Assembly (NCBI GenBank): GCA_902728285.1
Contig: CACVBU010000397.1
Location: 226,463-290,462 of the forward strand
Reading direction: 5' to 3'
DNA length: 64,000 nucleotides
Source of the DNA: Clytia hemisphaerica
Taxonomy: Eukaryota > Cnidaria > Hydrozoa > Leptothecata > Clytiidae
A program made the position numbers and the translations under genes. Position 1 is the stretch's first letter; each line of letters opens with the position of its first letter. A model generated the notes under the pieces. It saw nothing but the letters and a program-made list of their open reading frames with translations. It ran no database searches and was not told the DNA's origin. Positions 1 to 12,425 of this stretch are shown piece by piece.

Positions 1-655
1 ACATAAAACTCATTTCAAAATTATTCTAATTCTTAAAATATTTTATGCATTTTGCATGCATAAATTAAAAGATATTTCTAAAATATATCATGCATTTTTC
101 ATACATAAATTAAGCTAACAAACCCCCCCCCCACCACACACACCCATACCCCAGATTCCGTTTTTTGTCTTGAATAGAACTATGTGGTGGAAAATTTAGA
201 AATAAAATAAAATGGCGGCAAAAAACGCCCCACCCCTCTTGCACATCCCACCCCAGCCACACACACCCCTGTAAACCAGATTCCGTTCTTGTCTTATTGT
301 CTTGAATAGAATTATGTAGTGAAAATCTTTTATAAGAATTTCAGGGTAAAAATTGGCCAAATCGTAAGAATATCCTAAGAATAACCTCTAGGGTGAGTGT
401 CACAGAATTGGATAAGAATAAAGTCATTTTTTTATTTGGTTAATAGAAAAAAGCTGCTTCCTTTTTTAGACTTGAATTTAAAATTTGAGGCAGAAATGTA
501 ATTTTAGCTCCAAAGGTTCATTCAAAAGTCCAAAACTCTCAAATTGATCATTTCTCATGTTTGTAAAAAAGTCAAGTCTGAAAAAGTAAGAATACGTTAA
601 GAATATTTCACCCTAACTTTGGCAATTTCTTAAGAATACTTGACCCTCATCCAAA
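1..655. other. Non-coding flank with a short direct duplication
   Basis: I see no gene. A C-rich and CA-rich stretch followed by a short conserved segment occurs twice, near 121-200 and 226-325. Both copies contain the words CAGATTCCGTT and TTGAATAGAA, so this is a roughly 110-bp direct duplication. Further on, 350-650 is rich in TAAGAATA words in loosely mirrored order. Confidence 0.5.
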
Positions 656-685
656 GTACACTATTTTTATAAAAAAATAGTGTAC
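656..685. repeat. Perfect 30-nt palindrome
   Basis: The strand reads GTACACTATTTTT, then a 4-nt AT loop, then the exact reverse complement of that arm. A transcript could form a 13-bp hairpin. It sits immediately before the decayed retrotransposon. I assign no function. Confidence 0.7.
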
Positions 686-903
686 GTTATGAAAAATTCA
701 AGGAATAAACAGTATTGTGCGGTGGCAACGCAAGATGGCGGACGTTTAACTGTCAATCTTGTGAAAACTATTTTTGAACATTGAAAAAATTTGATCACGC
801 AATGAATTGCAGAAAAAGAATCAAGTACAAAAATGTTCAATAGCTGATTTAGAAGAAAACCACGGTTGCATAAGCCGGTGATCCCGCCACAGTAAACAGT
901 GCG

Positions 904-3757
904 CATCAAGATGAACAGTCTGTTCCATGTGTAAAGTGTGGAAAACTATTCCGTACTGCTAGAGGTGCTCTTCAACATCAAAAACAATGCAAAATAGTCG
1001 TAGACCGAGTCCAGTTACCACCAGAAGCAAAACCAGAACCGCAACCTCAAAACAACATCGAGCAAAGCCCAGAGAGATTTTACTGGGGAGATATCAAAGG
1101 AACTGACTTTGAGAGACTGATAAACAATAGTTATAAAAAGATTGGACCGAGTGGACGTACAGGCAAAGATTTCATCCAAGAAGTGACAAGGCTACTCAAT
1201 GCATGGATCGAAGATAGTCCTCTCAGAGTTGTATCGATGAAAGCTGTCTATATAATGCTAGCCTTGCTACTTCAGAAACAAAGCAAAACTTCCAAATCCC
1301 ACGATCACGTCGAAGCATTAGAGAGGAGACTGCTCTAATGGCGAAGAGGAAATATCGAAGCCCTTGTCAGAGAGGCCGAGACACTTCAATCAAGATTGTC
1401 AAATCCGGTCGAAAAGAAAACTATTGAAGCTCTATCGAAGCAATTTAAGATAAAAATGGAAAAAGGCGATGTTAACGGGGCAATCAATCTACTCACCAAC
1501 AACATGAGTGGAGGCGTGCTACCACTGGACGATCAAACGATCAAACGATCAATCTCCTTCGACAAAAACATCCTGAAGGTCGCGATACCAATGAAAACAA
1601 CCTGCTCAATGGTCCAATTCAGCATATAGATCCTATTGTTTTTGAGTGTATTGATGAAGAGATGGTATCGAAAGTAGCCTTATCGACACAAGGTGGATCA
1701 GGACCATCGGGTATGGACGTAGATGGATGGCGTAAACCACTTACATCGAAAGTTTACGGCGACTGTTGAAAATCGATCGCAAAGCTAACGCGAAAAATTT
1801 GCACCCAAGAAACTAAAGATGAATCATTACAGGGTTTCTTAGCTGCACGACTAGTCCCGCTCGATAATCAACCAGGAGTACGACCAATCGGCGTAGGAGA
1901 GGTTTTGAGGCGCATCAGTGGAAAGCTCATAATTAATAATAGTCGTTAAAGAGGACCTTATCGTCAGTGGCAGTAGAGTACAGATGTGTTCCGGCCAGAA
2001 AGGTGGCAGTGAAGCAGCAATCCACGCGATGCGATCTGTATTTGAAAACGAAACAGCCGAAGCAGTAATACTAGTTGATGCTGCTAACGCTTTTAATAAC
2101 ATTAACCGCAAAGCTCTACTTCAGAACGTCCAGGTGCTATGTCCAATATTTGCTCGCTATGTAAATAACTGCTATCGCTCACCAGCTAGACTTTTCGTTA
2201 TCGGTGGTGTCGAGCTTACGTCAAATGAAGGAACCACTCAAGGAGATCAGATCGGTATGGCAGTGTACGCTATCAACAATTGCAGATATCCCCGATAAAA
2301 TGGCAGCATTCGGCGACGATATAACTTCTGTTGGAAAGCTTCTGTCGTTAAAATGGTAGTGCTCACTTTGGCTACTTTCCACAGCCGACTAAATCGTGGC
2401 TTATCGTTAAAGAGGAATACCTAGACGAGGCTGAAGAAATTTTCCGGGAAACGAACATCCAGGTCTCGAAAGACGGTGAAAGGCATCTCGGTGCAGTTAT
2501 TGGTAGTATAAATTTCAAAGACCGTTACTTTAAAGAAATTGTTGATAGAATGGTGCAAGGAACTTACTCTTCTTTCAGAAATGGCGGTAACTAAACCACA
2601 ATCTGCATACACGTGTTACACCAGCGGTTACCAGCATCGTTTTTCGTATTTTTAAGAACAATTCCAGAAATGAAAATCTACTTAACACCCATCGAAACAA
2701 TCGCCAGGCACTAACTCATTCCAGCCATTACAGGGGGTAAAATTGTAAATAACTTAGAAAGAGACTTGTTATCATTACCACCTAAACTGGGAGGCCTCAT
2801 TCTCAAAAACGTATGTGAGATCGCACCCATCGAACACGAAAATTCGAGACAATTCACCAAACATCTACAAAACCAAATCTTGAACCTCCAACCACCAAAT
2901 GACATTGAAACAAAAACTAAAGTAGCGGTCAAAACTGAGAAAATCCAAAGAAACCAAGACAAACAAGATCGTATCAGGGCGGAAATGACTGATGATCAAA
3001 AACGTATCCACGAAGCCAATTGCTATACCGGAGCATCGAACTGGTTGACCAACCTTCCAATTAGAGATCAAGGCTATGATCTTAACAAGGAACTGTCTCA
3101 CCATCCCTCGCCTACCAAGTGAATGTGTCTGTGGTAATAATTTTGATATCAGCCATGCTCTGTCCTGCAAGAAAGGAGGCTAAGTTACTCTTAAACATAA
3201 CGAGGTACGAGATATCACTGCTAAGCTTTTGAATGAGGTATGCGTAAACGTACGAAACGAGCCGAGACTGATCACCCTTGACGGCGAAGGACTGACGCAC
3301 AAAATCGCGAATACGTCCGAAGGAACACGACTTGACGTAAGCGCAGCTGGGTTCTGGACACCTGGCCAAAGAGCATGTTTTTATATTAGGGTCTTTGACC
3401 TAAGCGCTCGAAGGTACAGGGGTTTGGAGCTCAGCAAGTGCTTCCAAAGAAACGAAAATGAGAAAAAGAGACAATGAACGTGTGAACAGTGTCGAAAATG
3501 GTACTTTCACCCCATTAGTATTTTTTACAAACGGAGGTATGGGACGTGAATGCCAAACATTCTACAAAAGATTAGCCGTGATGCTTGCTGAAAAACGTGG
3601 TGTACGTCTCCATGAATCGATTTCGTTTATTCGATCAAAGATATCATTCAGCTTGTTGAGATCGTCTTTGTTATGTATTCGTGGATCCCGTTCCATTTGG
3701 AGTAGAGAACTGAATACAAATGATACTGAACTGACTAACTCTCGTTCAAGAGTTTAG
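904..3757 (+). pseudogene. Decayed non-LTR retrotransposon with N-terminal zinc finger, reverse transcriptase and C-terminal endonuclease-like region
   Basis: One frame runs from about 904 to 1629, broken only by an in-frame TAA near 1336. It opens with a C-x2-C...H-x4-C finger (CVKC...HQKQC, 926-1000). After frameshifts, 1850-2300 encodes reverse-transcriptase blocks: a PGVRPIGVGEVLRRISGK-type template-binding block and the catalytic-type LVDAANAFNNINR. 2766-3757 encodes a C-terminal region with CVCG...H...C followed by GGxxx and LDVSAAGFW, resembling the CCHC plus restriction-like endonuclease tail of R2/NeSL-group elements. That class assignment is from memory. I do not see the YxDD box in order, so part of the palm is probably deleted. 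At least four frame breaks and several stops make it dead. Confidence 0.65.
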
Positions 3758-5815
3758 CAATAATTAATATTTCTTAATTGATTTTTTTTTATAAATTTTA
3801 CTGAGTTTTTATCAAATTTTCAAGTTTCTGTTTCTTCACTGGAATCGTTTTACAGCCCGGCACTGCTACTAAGTTGTGCTATTTCATTTTTTTTCAATTG
3901 GTCATTTTCGTCAGACCTTAGACTTATTGTCACTTGATACAGTCTAGTGCCACTAGCGGTTATTGTTTTCAATTATTTATTTATTTATAAAACCAAAATT
4001 ATCTATAATTGCCACCGGAGGAAGCCTAAAGCTTCTGAGGATGGCATTCATAGCTTCATGCATAAGGAAGTTGGGCAAACATCTCATAATTTTGCGCGTT
4101 TTTCAGTATTTTAGTTCCGCTTAACGGTAGCATTCTTATCTTACGGTCTCTCTATTGTTTTATCATCATCAAAAAGACTTTTCCGGAGTTATTTTGATCT
4201 GATTACTCATTTTGAAATGTCAGTTTGTCTTTTTCTTATCCCTGGAGAGTTAAATGAATCTAAGGAAATTCCCTTTTCTGGGAAATTTCCTTTTTATACC
4301 ACAAGTAGTTATTAAGCGCTCTTCATAGGTTAAAAATATTACTCTACAAAGTACTCGAACAGTTATGTTGCTAAACTTGTACATTAGTAAAATAACATAT
4401 GAAGAGCAGTATCTTCAGATATATACGCTTTTTATAGGAAAAACCAGTAAGTCATATGATTCTGGCTGGGCTGCTCTTAAATTTATATGAGTTTTTCAGC
4501 CTTAAATGTCAATATTAATCAAAGTTTTGGCCAAATTTCAGCCTCGTATTCTTATGAAATTGTTCTTATAAAAAACGTGTAAAACAAGGCACGGATGTCA
4601 CTCTAAGTAGACTGTAAATCACTCCCTTGACACATTTGTTAGCATTTGAAAGAATTTTGTCTCAGATGAGAGGTTATTCTTAACAAAAATTACTGTAGGG
4701 CTAAGATCATTCCTTTTGAACGCAAATTCAACTCTATGTGTTCGTTTTGCTGTGGTGGCACCTTAATGAAAGTTATGGCTAGTTTACTCTAATTTATTGC
4801 CCTTATTGTACGTATATATGAAAGATATCAATAAAATTAAAAAAAATTGTGCGGTAAACCAGTAAACTGAGTAAACCAGAGTTTTTTATTGTTACAAGCA
4901 AATGAAAGAAGTCCTATAGCAAATATGTATACTTTATTCCTAGCGAATAAAATACGAACCAGAAAAACAGGTATCTTTATTAAATCTTTTCAAAGGTTTA
5001 GATTATCCGTTCTTTGAAAGGAAACGATTGCACAATTAACAAGACGAAAATTTCGCATATTGTTCGATTATTCATAGATGAAATAATCATATTAAACGAC
5101 CGGGAAGCACTGCGGTTGCAGAATGTCAGATCTTACCTGAGAAACCTGAGAAAACTGGCCCTAATAGAGAAGAAAGTTGATTGGAGAGCAAAGTTAACCT
5201 TAAAGAGGAAATGGCGAAAAAGTTATTCTTAGATTCTTCGAGAGATTTTTTTGTGATTGCTGTTGTTTGCCTCGGATCCATATCATTGAGACATGGAATT
5301 ATACTGACGTTATCATTTGAGCAGGTCGATCAACTTTGATTGACTTCCATTTCTCATAAAACAGAGACTCGCCCACTTGATACATTTTTTAATCAATGGC
5401 CAATCAATTGGTTTTAATGATTTATATATCTTAATGTTAATGTTAATGTATATATTCTTAAAGTCGAAAAATGTGTACAAATCTGTAATAGCTTTAAAGC
5501 TAAATAGAGTTCAACTGCCTATTTTACAAGATGAATCATTCATCATCATCCGTTGATGCCCAATCTTAAGAGAAGAAATTTGTGCGTGAAGAAATATTCC
5601 CATCAGACATCTACAAACTTTAGCATTAAAATAATGTCAAGAAAATATTATAAATACACACTTTTCCTAACTAAATATTCATCAGTAAAAATTATAATCT
5701 TCAATTGAGCTTGAATCAATTTTGCTTTTTGATCTTTAATTGACCTTTTGCTAGAGGTGCGATGTCATGTTGGATATATAATTAATACTCCAGCACAAAT
5801 CAAAAAAACTTAACT
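3758..5815. other. Gene-free stretch
   Basis: I recognise no gene here. A 72-codon open frame on + at 5014-5232 is basic and lysine-rich but matches no family I can name. Near 4552-4580 the sequence ends TTCTTATAAAAAACGTG followed by TA, which matches the right end of the TA-inserting MITE at 13749-14003. This suggests a truncated relative. The rest is AT-rich without clear structure. Confidence 0.45.
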
Positions 5816-5817
5816 CC

Positions 5818-5960
5818 ACCTTTAATGGTTGCGGCAAGGGTAACTTTGGTTATTGTTCTGTTTCCCTTGCATTTTGAGTTGACCTGGGCGAACTATCGTT
5901 CACTTACCAAGTGAAACCGTAAATCGAAACCTCAGTCACCTGTGTAGCATTGTGAGTATT
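5818..5960 (-). mobile_element. Degenerate tRNA-derived SINE copy
   Basis: Read on the minus strand, this matches the SINE at 38651-38770. A damaged B box (GGTTTCGATTTAC) near 5917-5930 is followed by CACTTGGTAAGTGAACG and then CGCCCAGGTCAAC in the same order. The shared order of words is seen directly. The tRNA origin is inferred from the better copy. Confidence 0.5.
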
Positions 5961-6395
5961 CGATTAAGTTCAACAAAACATATCGAGTTCAACAAAGTTC
6001 GACACCAAGAAATGTTCGACAAATTTGACAAATTTGATTGACAAAAATCTACATTCCAAAAAGTTCGAAAACAAAAAAAGTTTGACAATTTGACAATAAA
6101 TCTGTTCAACAAATTTGACCAAAATTCAGTTTGAAGAGTTTTTCTCAAATTACTGCTCGATTAAATTCAACAAAGTTTGATTAAGTTTGATTAATGTAAT
6201 CAAAATAATCCAACTATTAAGGTCTTTTTTTTTTAAGTTCGATTAAGTTCGATTTCTTTAATCAAATCTAATCCAATTTTTAAGTAGTCCGGTAAAGTTC
6301 AAGAACCCAATTTAGTTGAATACTAATCGAACAACTAAGTTTGACAAAGTTTGATTAAAAATACGGTTCAATTGGTTGTGTTGGATTAATTATAT
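5960..6395. repeat. Degenerate short repeats of TTTGAC and TTCGATTAA words
   Basis: Dozens of near-copies of AAGTTTGA, TTTGACAAA and TTCGATTAAG follow one another in both orientations with loose spacing. There is no fixed period. It looks like a decayed tandem or foldback repeat and is non-coding. Confidence 0.6.
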
Positions 6396-6421
6396 TATAT
6401 CTAGTATACCGTGAAGTCGGG

Positions 6422-6633
6422 TAACTTGCATCAGTAGAAAGAAACTTACATAGCCATCAAATGACTGACCAATCAACAAAGCGGCAAAATTTCAAAACAA
6501 ATGAACTACGTAGCTCTGCTCGCAGATCTACTCTATCTTTTTGTTTTGATTTAACTTTGTATTTTAATGACCAGACAGGTCATTCATTTGGAGGGCTATG
6601 CATGTTTGCCTCCACTGACTGATGCAAGTTTAT
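6422..6633. mobile_element. Foldback element, about 210 bp
   Basis: The left end carries AACTTGCATCAGT and further in ACATAGCC...AATGACTGACC. The right end carries the reverse complements in mirrored order (GGTCATTCATTTGGAGGGC, then ACTGATGCAAGTT). The two halves pair imperfectly over about 55 nt. The target duplication is unclear. Confidence 0.6.
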
Positions 6634-7232
6634 ACCCAATATCCCCGGTAGGACAGCTACAGTATATAACTTTTGTCACTTAGATTGACGCCCTGCCATA
6701 AATCCCTCTGTAAAATTCACTAAAATACTTAGTAACTGATAATCTGTCTTACAACTAAATCAACTATCAACACCTATTTCTACCTGTAAAAAAGAAGAAC
6801 ATACCGTACCTTGTCATACATCTGTGTTGTTGTAGTTGGTGGTGATGTTGAAGGACAACTCTTTAATTGCAATTCCCATTACTATATTGGTGCATTTACT
6901 AACTACACAAACATAAAATACTATGCTACAAGAAATATTAATATCTTTAAATACTCAAAAAAAAAGCAAAAACATGATAAAATTACAAACAACCAAATGC
7001 AGTTCTTTTACAGCATCCTGCAAGCCGCAATTTCTAAAATCGAGTAATGTTTACAAATCCTTGGTCACGCCTACCTAACACTTGCGGAGTGAAAAACGTT
7101 AGATTTAATCTTAGCGAGTGAGTCCATGCTTAGAATATTCGAGAATGTTCTAGAAATATGAAAACCACTTTTGTTTTCTAAATTTTATTCTGCAACGCGA
7201 AAGCCTATTGTAATACTTTCGCTATGCGAAAT
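6634..7232. other. Gene-free stretch
   Basis: AT-rich sequence between two inverted-repeat elements. A 78-codon open frame at 6811-7047 has no recognisable motif and low-complexity lysine/asparagine composition, so I do not call it a gene. Confidence 0.4.
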
Positions 7233-7243
7233 TAATAATACCG

Positions 7244-7710
7244 TAGACTAGTAAACTAGTCGTTGAAAACAGACCCATATACAAAAAATCAAGCTCCAAA
7301 TAAAAAGAATCGAAGGGGTGAAGTTGCATCTCTTTTCTGAATATCAACGACTAGAAGCAACTTCCCTCAATTTTACAACTCTTTTTAGGTTTTTGATAAT
7401 CCATCCAACTTTTTTGACTAAATGATATTTCATAGTAACATTGAACATGGGAACATATAAATAAATGAGCATTTCTAAAAACGCAATAAACAGAAAGAAA
7501 AATAAATGCAATCCCGCACGGGTCAGACATACAGAAATCTGTACGTCTCTCCTTACGATTTTAGGTGAAGAAAAAAAGGCGTTGGAAGTAGCTTCTAGAC
7601 GGTTATTTTCCTTTTCTCTCACGCGCGCTGAATATTTAATTAGTGTTTACATTATTTGATTGACAGTTTTATTATAAGGTTATAAATAATAACCGACTAG
7701 TTTACTAGTC
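7244..7710. mobile_element. Inverted-repeat element flanked by an 11-bp direct repeat
   Basis: TAATAATACCG occurs at 7233-7243 and again at 7711-7721, immediately outside an element whose ends are inverted copies of GACTAGTAAACTAGTCG, itself nearly palindromic. An 11-bp target duplication is in the range known for Mutator-like elements (9-11 bp). The TIR is only about 17 bp, so the superfamily is inferred. No transposase is visible. Confidence 0.6.
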
Positions 7711-7721
7711 TAATAATACCG

Positions 7722-8541
7722 CTGAAAGATTACTATTATACATAAACAAAATTGTAACAGGGCGGATAAGCTCAAACCTAAAATAAATGGATAGTCAGGA
7801 AAATATTTACATGTAGTTCAAAAAAGCTGATGGCGGTACAATCTCAAATTATTAAAAACTACCGATAAAATTTTATTGAAAAACAATGTTGAATTCGTTG
7901 AAAAACAGTCTTGACCGGGTAGTTTTCAATAAAATTTGAAATTTCGAGAGAAAAAAATCATTCTCCAAGTTTAACAAACTACCTATTACATACTTTGTTA
8001 GGGTGTCTAAATTTTAGCTGAGTCTTCGTGTACTTCTCTATAGAAAGATAGATATATAATTCTTATTTCTGTGACGTCATCAAAATGGAGCGAAAATGAG
8101 TTTTTTTCGCAATTTTTCGATTTTTTATTAAGTGGGACCATCTGACCATGCCCCACCTTATTTTCTATATCAAAATGCTTCGAAAAAACCTAAAAAATAT
8201 TTACGTTAAGGTGCAAGCGTCATGCGACCATTCGGGAGTGCCTTAGGTACCCCGAGTTATTTCCTTAAACAAAAATTAAGGGCTCTGACCATAGTCCAAA
8301 AATTGATTTTGGTATTTGAACATAAAAGTTATATTTCAGGTTCCTTAACACTTTTAACAAAGAATTGCATTTATAAATTGCTTTCTAATCGAATCCCTTA
8401 AGAGTAATTAAGAATTTTTCCACACCAAAATTTAGATAGTAGTCTCAAATTTCCGTCCAAACTGACAAAAAAGCTATCTCAGTCTTACACGCTAAGAGAA
8501 TAGGATGCTGTTGCACAACGAGGAGGAAAACCAAGAATCAC
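7722..8541. other. Gene-free stretch
   Basis: No gene is recognised. The 8070-8170 part contains GTGACGTCATCAAAATGG and a T-rich run. Similar TGACGTCATCAAA words recur at 9811-9825 and 47297-47312, so this is probably repeat debris. Confidence 0.4.
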
Positions 8542-9527
8542 ATGGATGAAGAAGAGATATTGAGATCTTATTTCAACCAAGGCTTTGAATATAATGAAAT
8601 TCTTGGGTTCTTATCTAAAAACCATGGAATCACAATAAGCTATAGCACACTTTTGAGGAAATTACATGGCTTGAGGAGAAGAAATACAATGAAGCATAAC
8701 AATCTAACTCTTGATCAAATCAAAGATCGGGTCCATCATCTGATAAATACACCAGGATCTGCTGGTGGTTATAGAACGATCTAGCATTCCCTTCAAATTA
8801 GTGGAGTTAGAGTACCACGTAAACTTGAAAGTGAAATTTTGAAATTGTTGATCGCAGTATTGTTAGTTGAGAGCTTGTTCGTGGAGAATCTTTTTTACAG
8901 ATCTAGAATGACAGAGCAGAGGTACTCCAACGTGATTTGGATGAAGTTTGATTTCACTTTATTAAACACTCGTATTCGAAAAAAGTGCATTATAAATGAC
9001 TGCTTGGCATCCTGATTTGCTTTACTACTTGCCTAAATTGGCCGGGTCAGAAGATCGGAAACAAATAGTTCAAGAAACTTTTAGGATGTTTCCGAAAACA
9101 TGGTGGTGAGAGACTATTGAAACGAATACATGGAGTATTTTGATAATATTATGGAGATAAACCAGTTAGAAAGCCAGAAGATTGACGTTCAGCAGTATTG
9201 TTAGTTGAGAGCTTGTTCGTGGAGAATCTTTTTTACAGATCTAGAATGACAGAGCAGAGGTACTCCAACGTGATTTGGATGAAGTTTGATTTCACTTTAT
9301 TAAACACTCGTATTCGAAAAAGTGCATTATAAATGACTGCTTGGCATCCTGATTTGCTTTACTACTTGCCTAAATTGGCCGGGTCAGAAGATCGGAAACA
9401 AATAGTTCAAGAAACTTTTAGGATGTTTCCGAAAACATGGTGGTGAGAGACTATCGAAACGAATACATGGAATATTTTGATAATATTATGGAGATAAACC
9501 AGTTAGAAAGCCAGAAGATTGACGTTC
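8542..9527 (+). pseudogene. Integrase-type DNA transposon fragment with an internal tandem duplication
   Basis: The 80-codon frame at 8542-8784 encodes a helix-turn-helix-like N-terminus (ILGFLSKNHGITISYSTLLRK), followed by GYR before a TAG. The order resembles the N-terminus of IS3-like integrases that I recall from invertebrate genomes. That attribution is from memory and tentative. The following 8854-9191 is repeated in tandem at 9192-9527 with about three differences. No DDE triad survives. Confidence 0.45.
8854..9527. repeat. Two-copy tandem duplication, period 338 bp
   Basis: Both units begin GCAGTATTGTTAGTTGAGAG and end with GATTGACGTTC. They differ by one base in an A run and by two substitutions near 9117 and 9151 versus their second-copy positions. 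The low divergence indicates a recent duplication. Confidence 0.9.
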
Positions 9528-10816
9528 TGCATTAAGTTCATATCGTTTTTGTTAGATGTTATGTAAAACATTTATTTGATAAAATGTCTCATAGGTGAGT
9601 TAAGGCAAGTCTCAAACATATTTTGTGTGACGCGCACCGCTTCCCATTGTTCCTTAACTTTCGTATATAGCTCAAAAGAAGCGTATTAATGAGAGGATTT
9701 CGGAAAGTGCTGGGCCGAAAATTTAAATTAAGCCAATCTCAAGATATCGGCCAAAAACTGATTTTGACGTTATGAAATACATCGAAAAACCACGTCAAAA
9801 GTAAGATTCAAATGACGTCATTATTGAAAACAGCGATAACTTCAAGTCTATTATGCAATCAACACCAAATTTTGACTGATAATTGTAGTAATTTTGAACT
9901 CCCAAAATTCTTGAGATGCCTTGGAGTTTTTACAAGATACTTCACTAATTGGTCATTTAAAGTGATAGAGATGACGCGTTCTTTAGAAAAAGTAATAAGA
10001 TTCCTTTATTACATCTTAACGACCAACCAAATCAAATAAGAGCTTGTAAAAACTCCAGATTGTCCCAAATTCTTTCCCAATGGTTGGTTTCATTACTTTT
10101 GATAGACAGGCTAATTGTTTTGGTCCTTGAAGTTGACTCCCATTTTCGTTAATAGCCCCCCAGAATGTAGGTTTGGTTTTATGGCTTTAAATGTAGTAAT
10201 AGTATTAATTGGATTAATTATAACAGCAAATTTTAGAAATATTTTGTGCCAAAACAATATTCTAAAGAGCACTTTGTTATTCTGAAAATTAGTAATGACT
10301 AATGTATCTTACATGGTGATTTTTTAGATATAACTTTATTGAATTTGTTCTAAGAAGAGTATTGAGCACTCTTTTAATGGTTGTTCAACAAACACATTAA
10401 AATTTTATCTATTTATTTATTAATTAAAAAATCTATTACGATTTCGGAAGAGAGATCTAATTTGCTTTGACAACCAACATTATTCAAATCAAAAAATGTC
10501 AATTTTTCCGCTCGCTTCGCTCGCAGTTGTAGTTTCTTCTAAAGCTTTTCATATAGCGATAGTATCAAACCAAGGAACTTTAACAAACTTATCTTTTCTT
10601 TCTTTGAAGATTTTGGACATCATGGCAGTCACAATGATTTTTAAATTTTTCTGCCCGGTCAAAACCACGGTTGGATTGGACATTTTCATACATCAACGAT
10701 TTTGAACGCCATGGTTCCTTGTAATGTCATACTTAAATTAAGGAGCGCTCCAGGGGAAAGTTAGGAGGTTAAGAGTGGCATTTTAGAAATTTTGGTGTTG
10801 GCAATGGTCAATCAGT
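9528..10816. other. Gene-free stretch
   Basis: I recognise no coding region. Short open frames at 9812-10039 and 10496-10705 lack motifs. GCTCGCTTCGCTCGC at 10510-10524 is a small GC hairpin-like word in otherwise AT-rich sequence. Confidence 0.4.
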
Positions 10817-12090
10817 AACATTATCCCAGTACCAAAGAAAGGCAATCTCAGCAAAGGTGGAAACTACCGTGGTATATCGTTAAATGCTATCGTCGCCAAA
10901 CTGGTAAACCGTATGATCCTTAATCGTATCCAACCAATTCTTGACCCCCATCTACGCCCAAATCAAAACCAAGTAGATCGACAGCGTCCCAGATCCTTGC
11001 ATTGAGACGACTTATTGAAGGTGTGAAGTCAAACAATCTACCAGCAGTACTACTTTTCCTAGACTTTCGGAAGGCCTTTGATAGCATACATAGAGTAAGA
11101 ATGTTCAGTATATTAAAAGCATATGGCATACCAAACGAGCTCGTGCAGGCAATCAAACTTCTTTACAAGAACACAAGAGCAAAATTTCAATCAGGTGACA
11201 CTCTTGCAACTTACTTCTTCACTATCATACTTGACTATGTCATGCGAGAAGCTACATCCAAAACAAGGCATCTGGGGTTCACCTTAACCAGTCGCAGAAG
11301 CAAGAGACACCCTCCAATCAAGATAAGTGACCTGGACTTTGCAGATGACATAGCACTCACACTCGATACTTTGCAAGAAGCACAAAACCTTCTCTCTGGA
11401 GTTGAAGCTACAAAAGTTGGTTTACACTTGAACGCTGCCAAAACTGAAATGATCATTTACAATCAGCAAGATATTGTAGGTGTCAGTTCATTAAATGGTG
11501 ATCCGATAAAACATGTTAATGACTTCAAGTACCTCGGCTCTTGGATTTATTCAACTACATAGGATATCAATGTCAGAAAAGCACAAGCATGGGCTGCATG
11601 AAATAAACTTCAGGATATCTGGAAGTCTAATCTCCCCAGGAACCTAAAGATAAGGCTGCTTGTGTCAACCCAACCGTTGAAAGTGTACTCCTCTGCAGAT
11701 GTGAGTCATGGGCAATGAATAAGACAACAACAAAACTGATTGATGGAACCTACACTCGACTACTAAGATCTGCATTGAACGTCAGCTGGAGGGGCCATGT
11801 CACAAATTAAGTTCTATACGGTTCACTCCCAAAGGTCACCACCAAAATTAGAGAAAGAAGAATGAGACTGACATGATGAAGAAATGGCCTCCAATTTAGT
11901 GCTTTGGCAACCAGATAGAGGTAGACCCAGCAGAGGTAGAAGACGAACAACTCTCATCGACACATTGCTCAACGACACTGGCTGCAGTACAGCACAAGAA
12001 CTAAGCACTGCAATGTTGGACCGCAAGCGCCGGAAGTCCCGAATTCATGAAGTCCGGGCTGGCGCCAGGCAGAGGTAGGTAGGTAGGTGT
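10817..12090 (+). pseudogene. 5'-truncated LINE reverse transcriptase relic
   Basis: From 10817 the frame reads IIPVPKKGNLSKGGNYRGIS, the usual start of a non-LTR reverse transcriptase. After a frameshift near 10985, the 186-codon frame 11002-11562 carries FLDFRKAFDS and FADDIAL, the two catalytic aspartate blocks. Downstream frames with stops carry WQPDRGRPSRGR and a final arginine-rich tail ending at 12076. The endonuclease domain is absent. The end is followed by GGTAGGTAGGTAGGT (12075-12087), which looks like a simple-repeat 3' tail. It is a dead APE-type LINE; the clade is uncertain. Confidence 0.75.
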
Positions 12091-12109
12091 TGGCACCTCC
12101 AGAAAAATT

Positions 12110-12425
12110 TTCTACCCTTAGAGAGATTTTTTGCTATTTTTTTCTCAAATTCAAAATAAAACAAAATTTTTAAATATGGTGAATTTTCCGACCCTCAGAA
12201 AGACTCATTTGAAATTTTCAGATTTTGTAATAACTCTTAGAGAGACTTTAGAAGGTGAAAAATCGATTTTTATCATCTACTCATACCCCAGCACCCATTT
12301 TTGCCTATGTACCCCCCTGCAGAGGAGAAACCTGAAAAAGGGGGAACTATTGATCGGTATCGGTATTTTAATGAAAAATTTATCGATATATCGGTATTAC
12401 GAAGTCCCGTACCCCCCTTCCAGAA
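12110..12425. repeat. Dispersed repeat copy 1, empty-site partner of 13555-14125
   Basis: The words GAATTTTCCGACCCT, CTTAGAGAGACTTT and ATGAAAAATTTATCG occur here and again, in the same order, at 13555-14125. This copy lacks the MITE that interrupts the second copy. It reads CCTGAAAAAGGGGGAAC where the other has the element flanked by TA. Confidence 0.8.

Noticed and set aside
5014..5232. 72-codon basic open frame
   Set aside because: No motif, no splice context and no repeat partner that I can see. It fits chance in AT-rich DNA.
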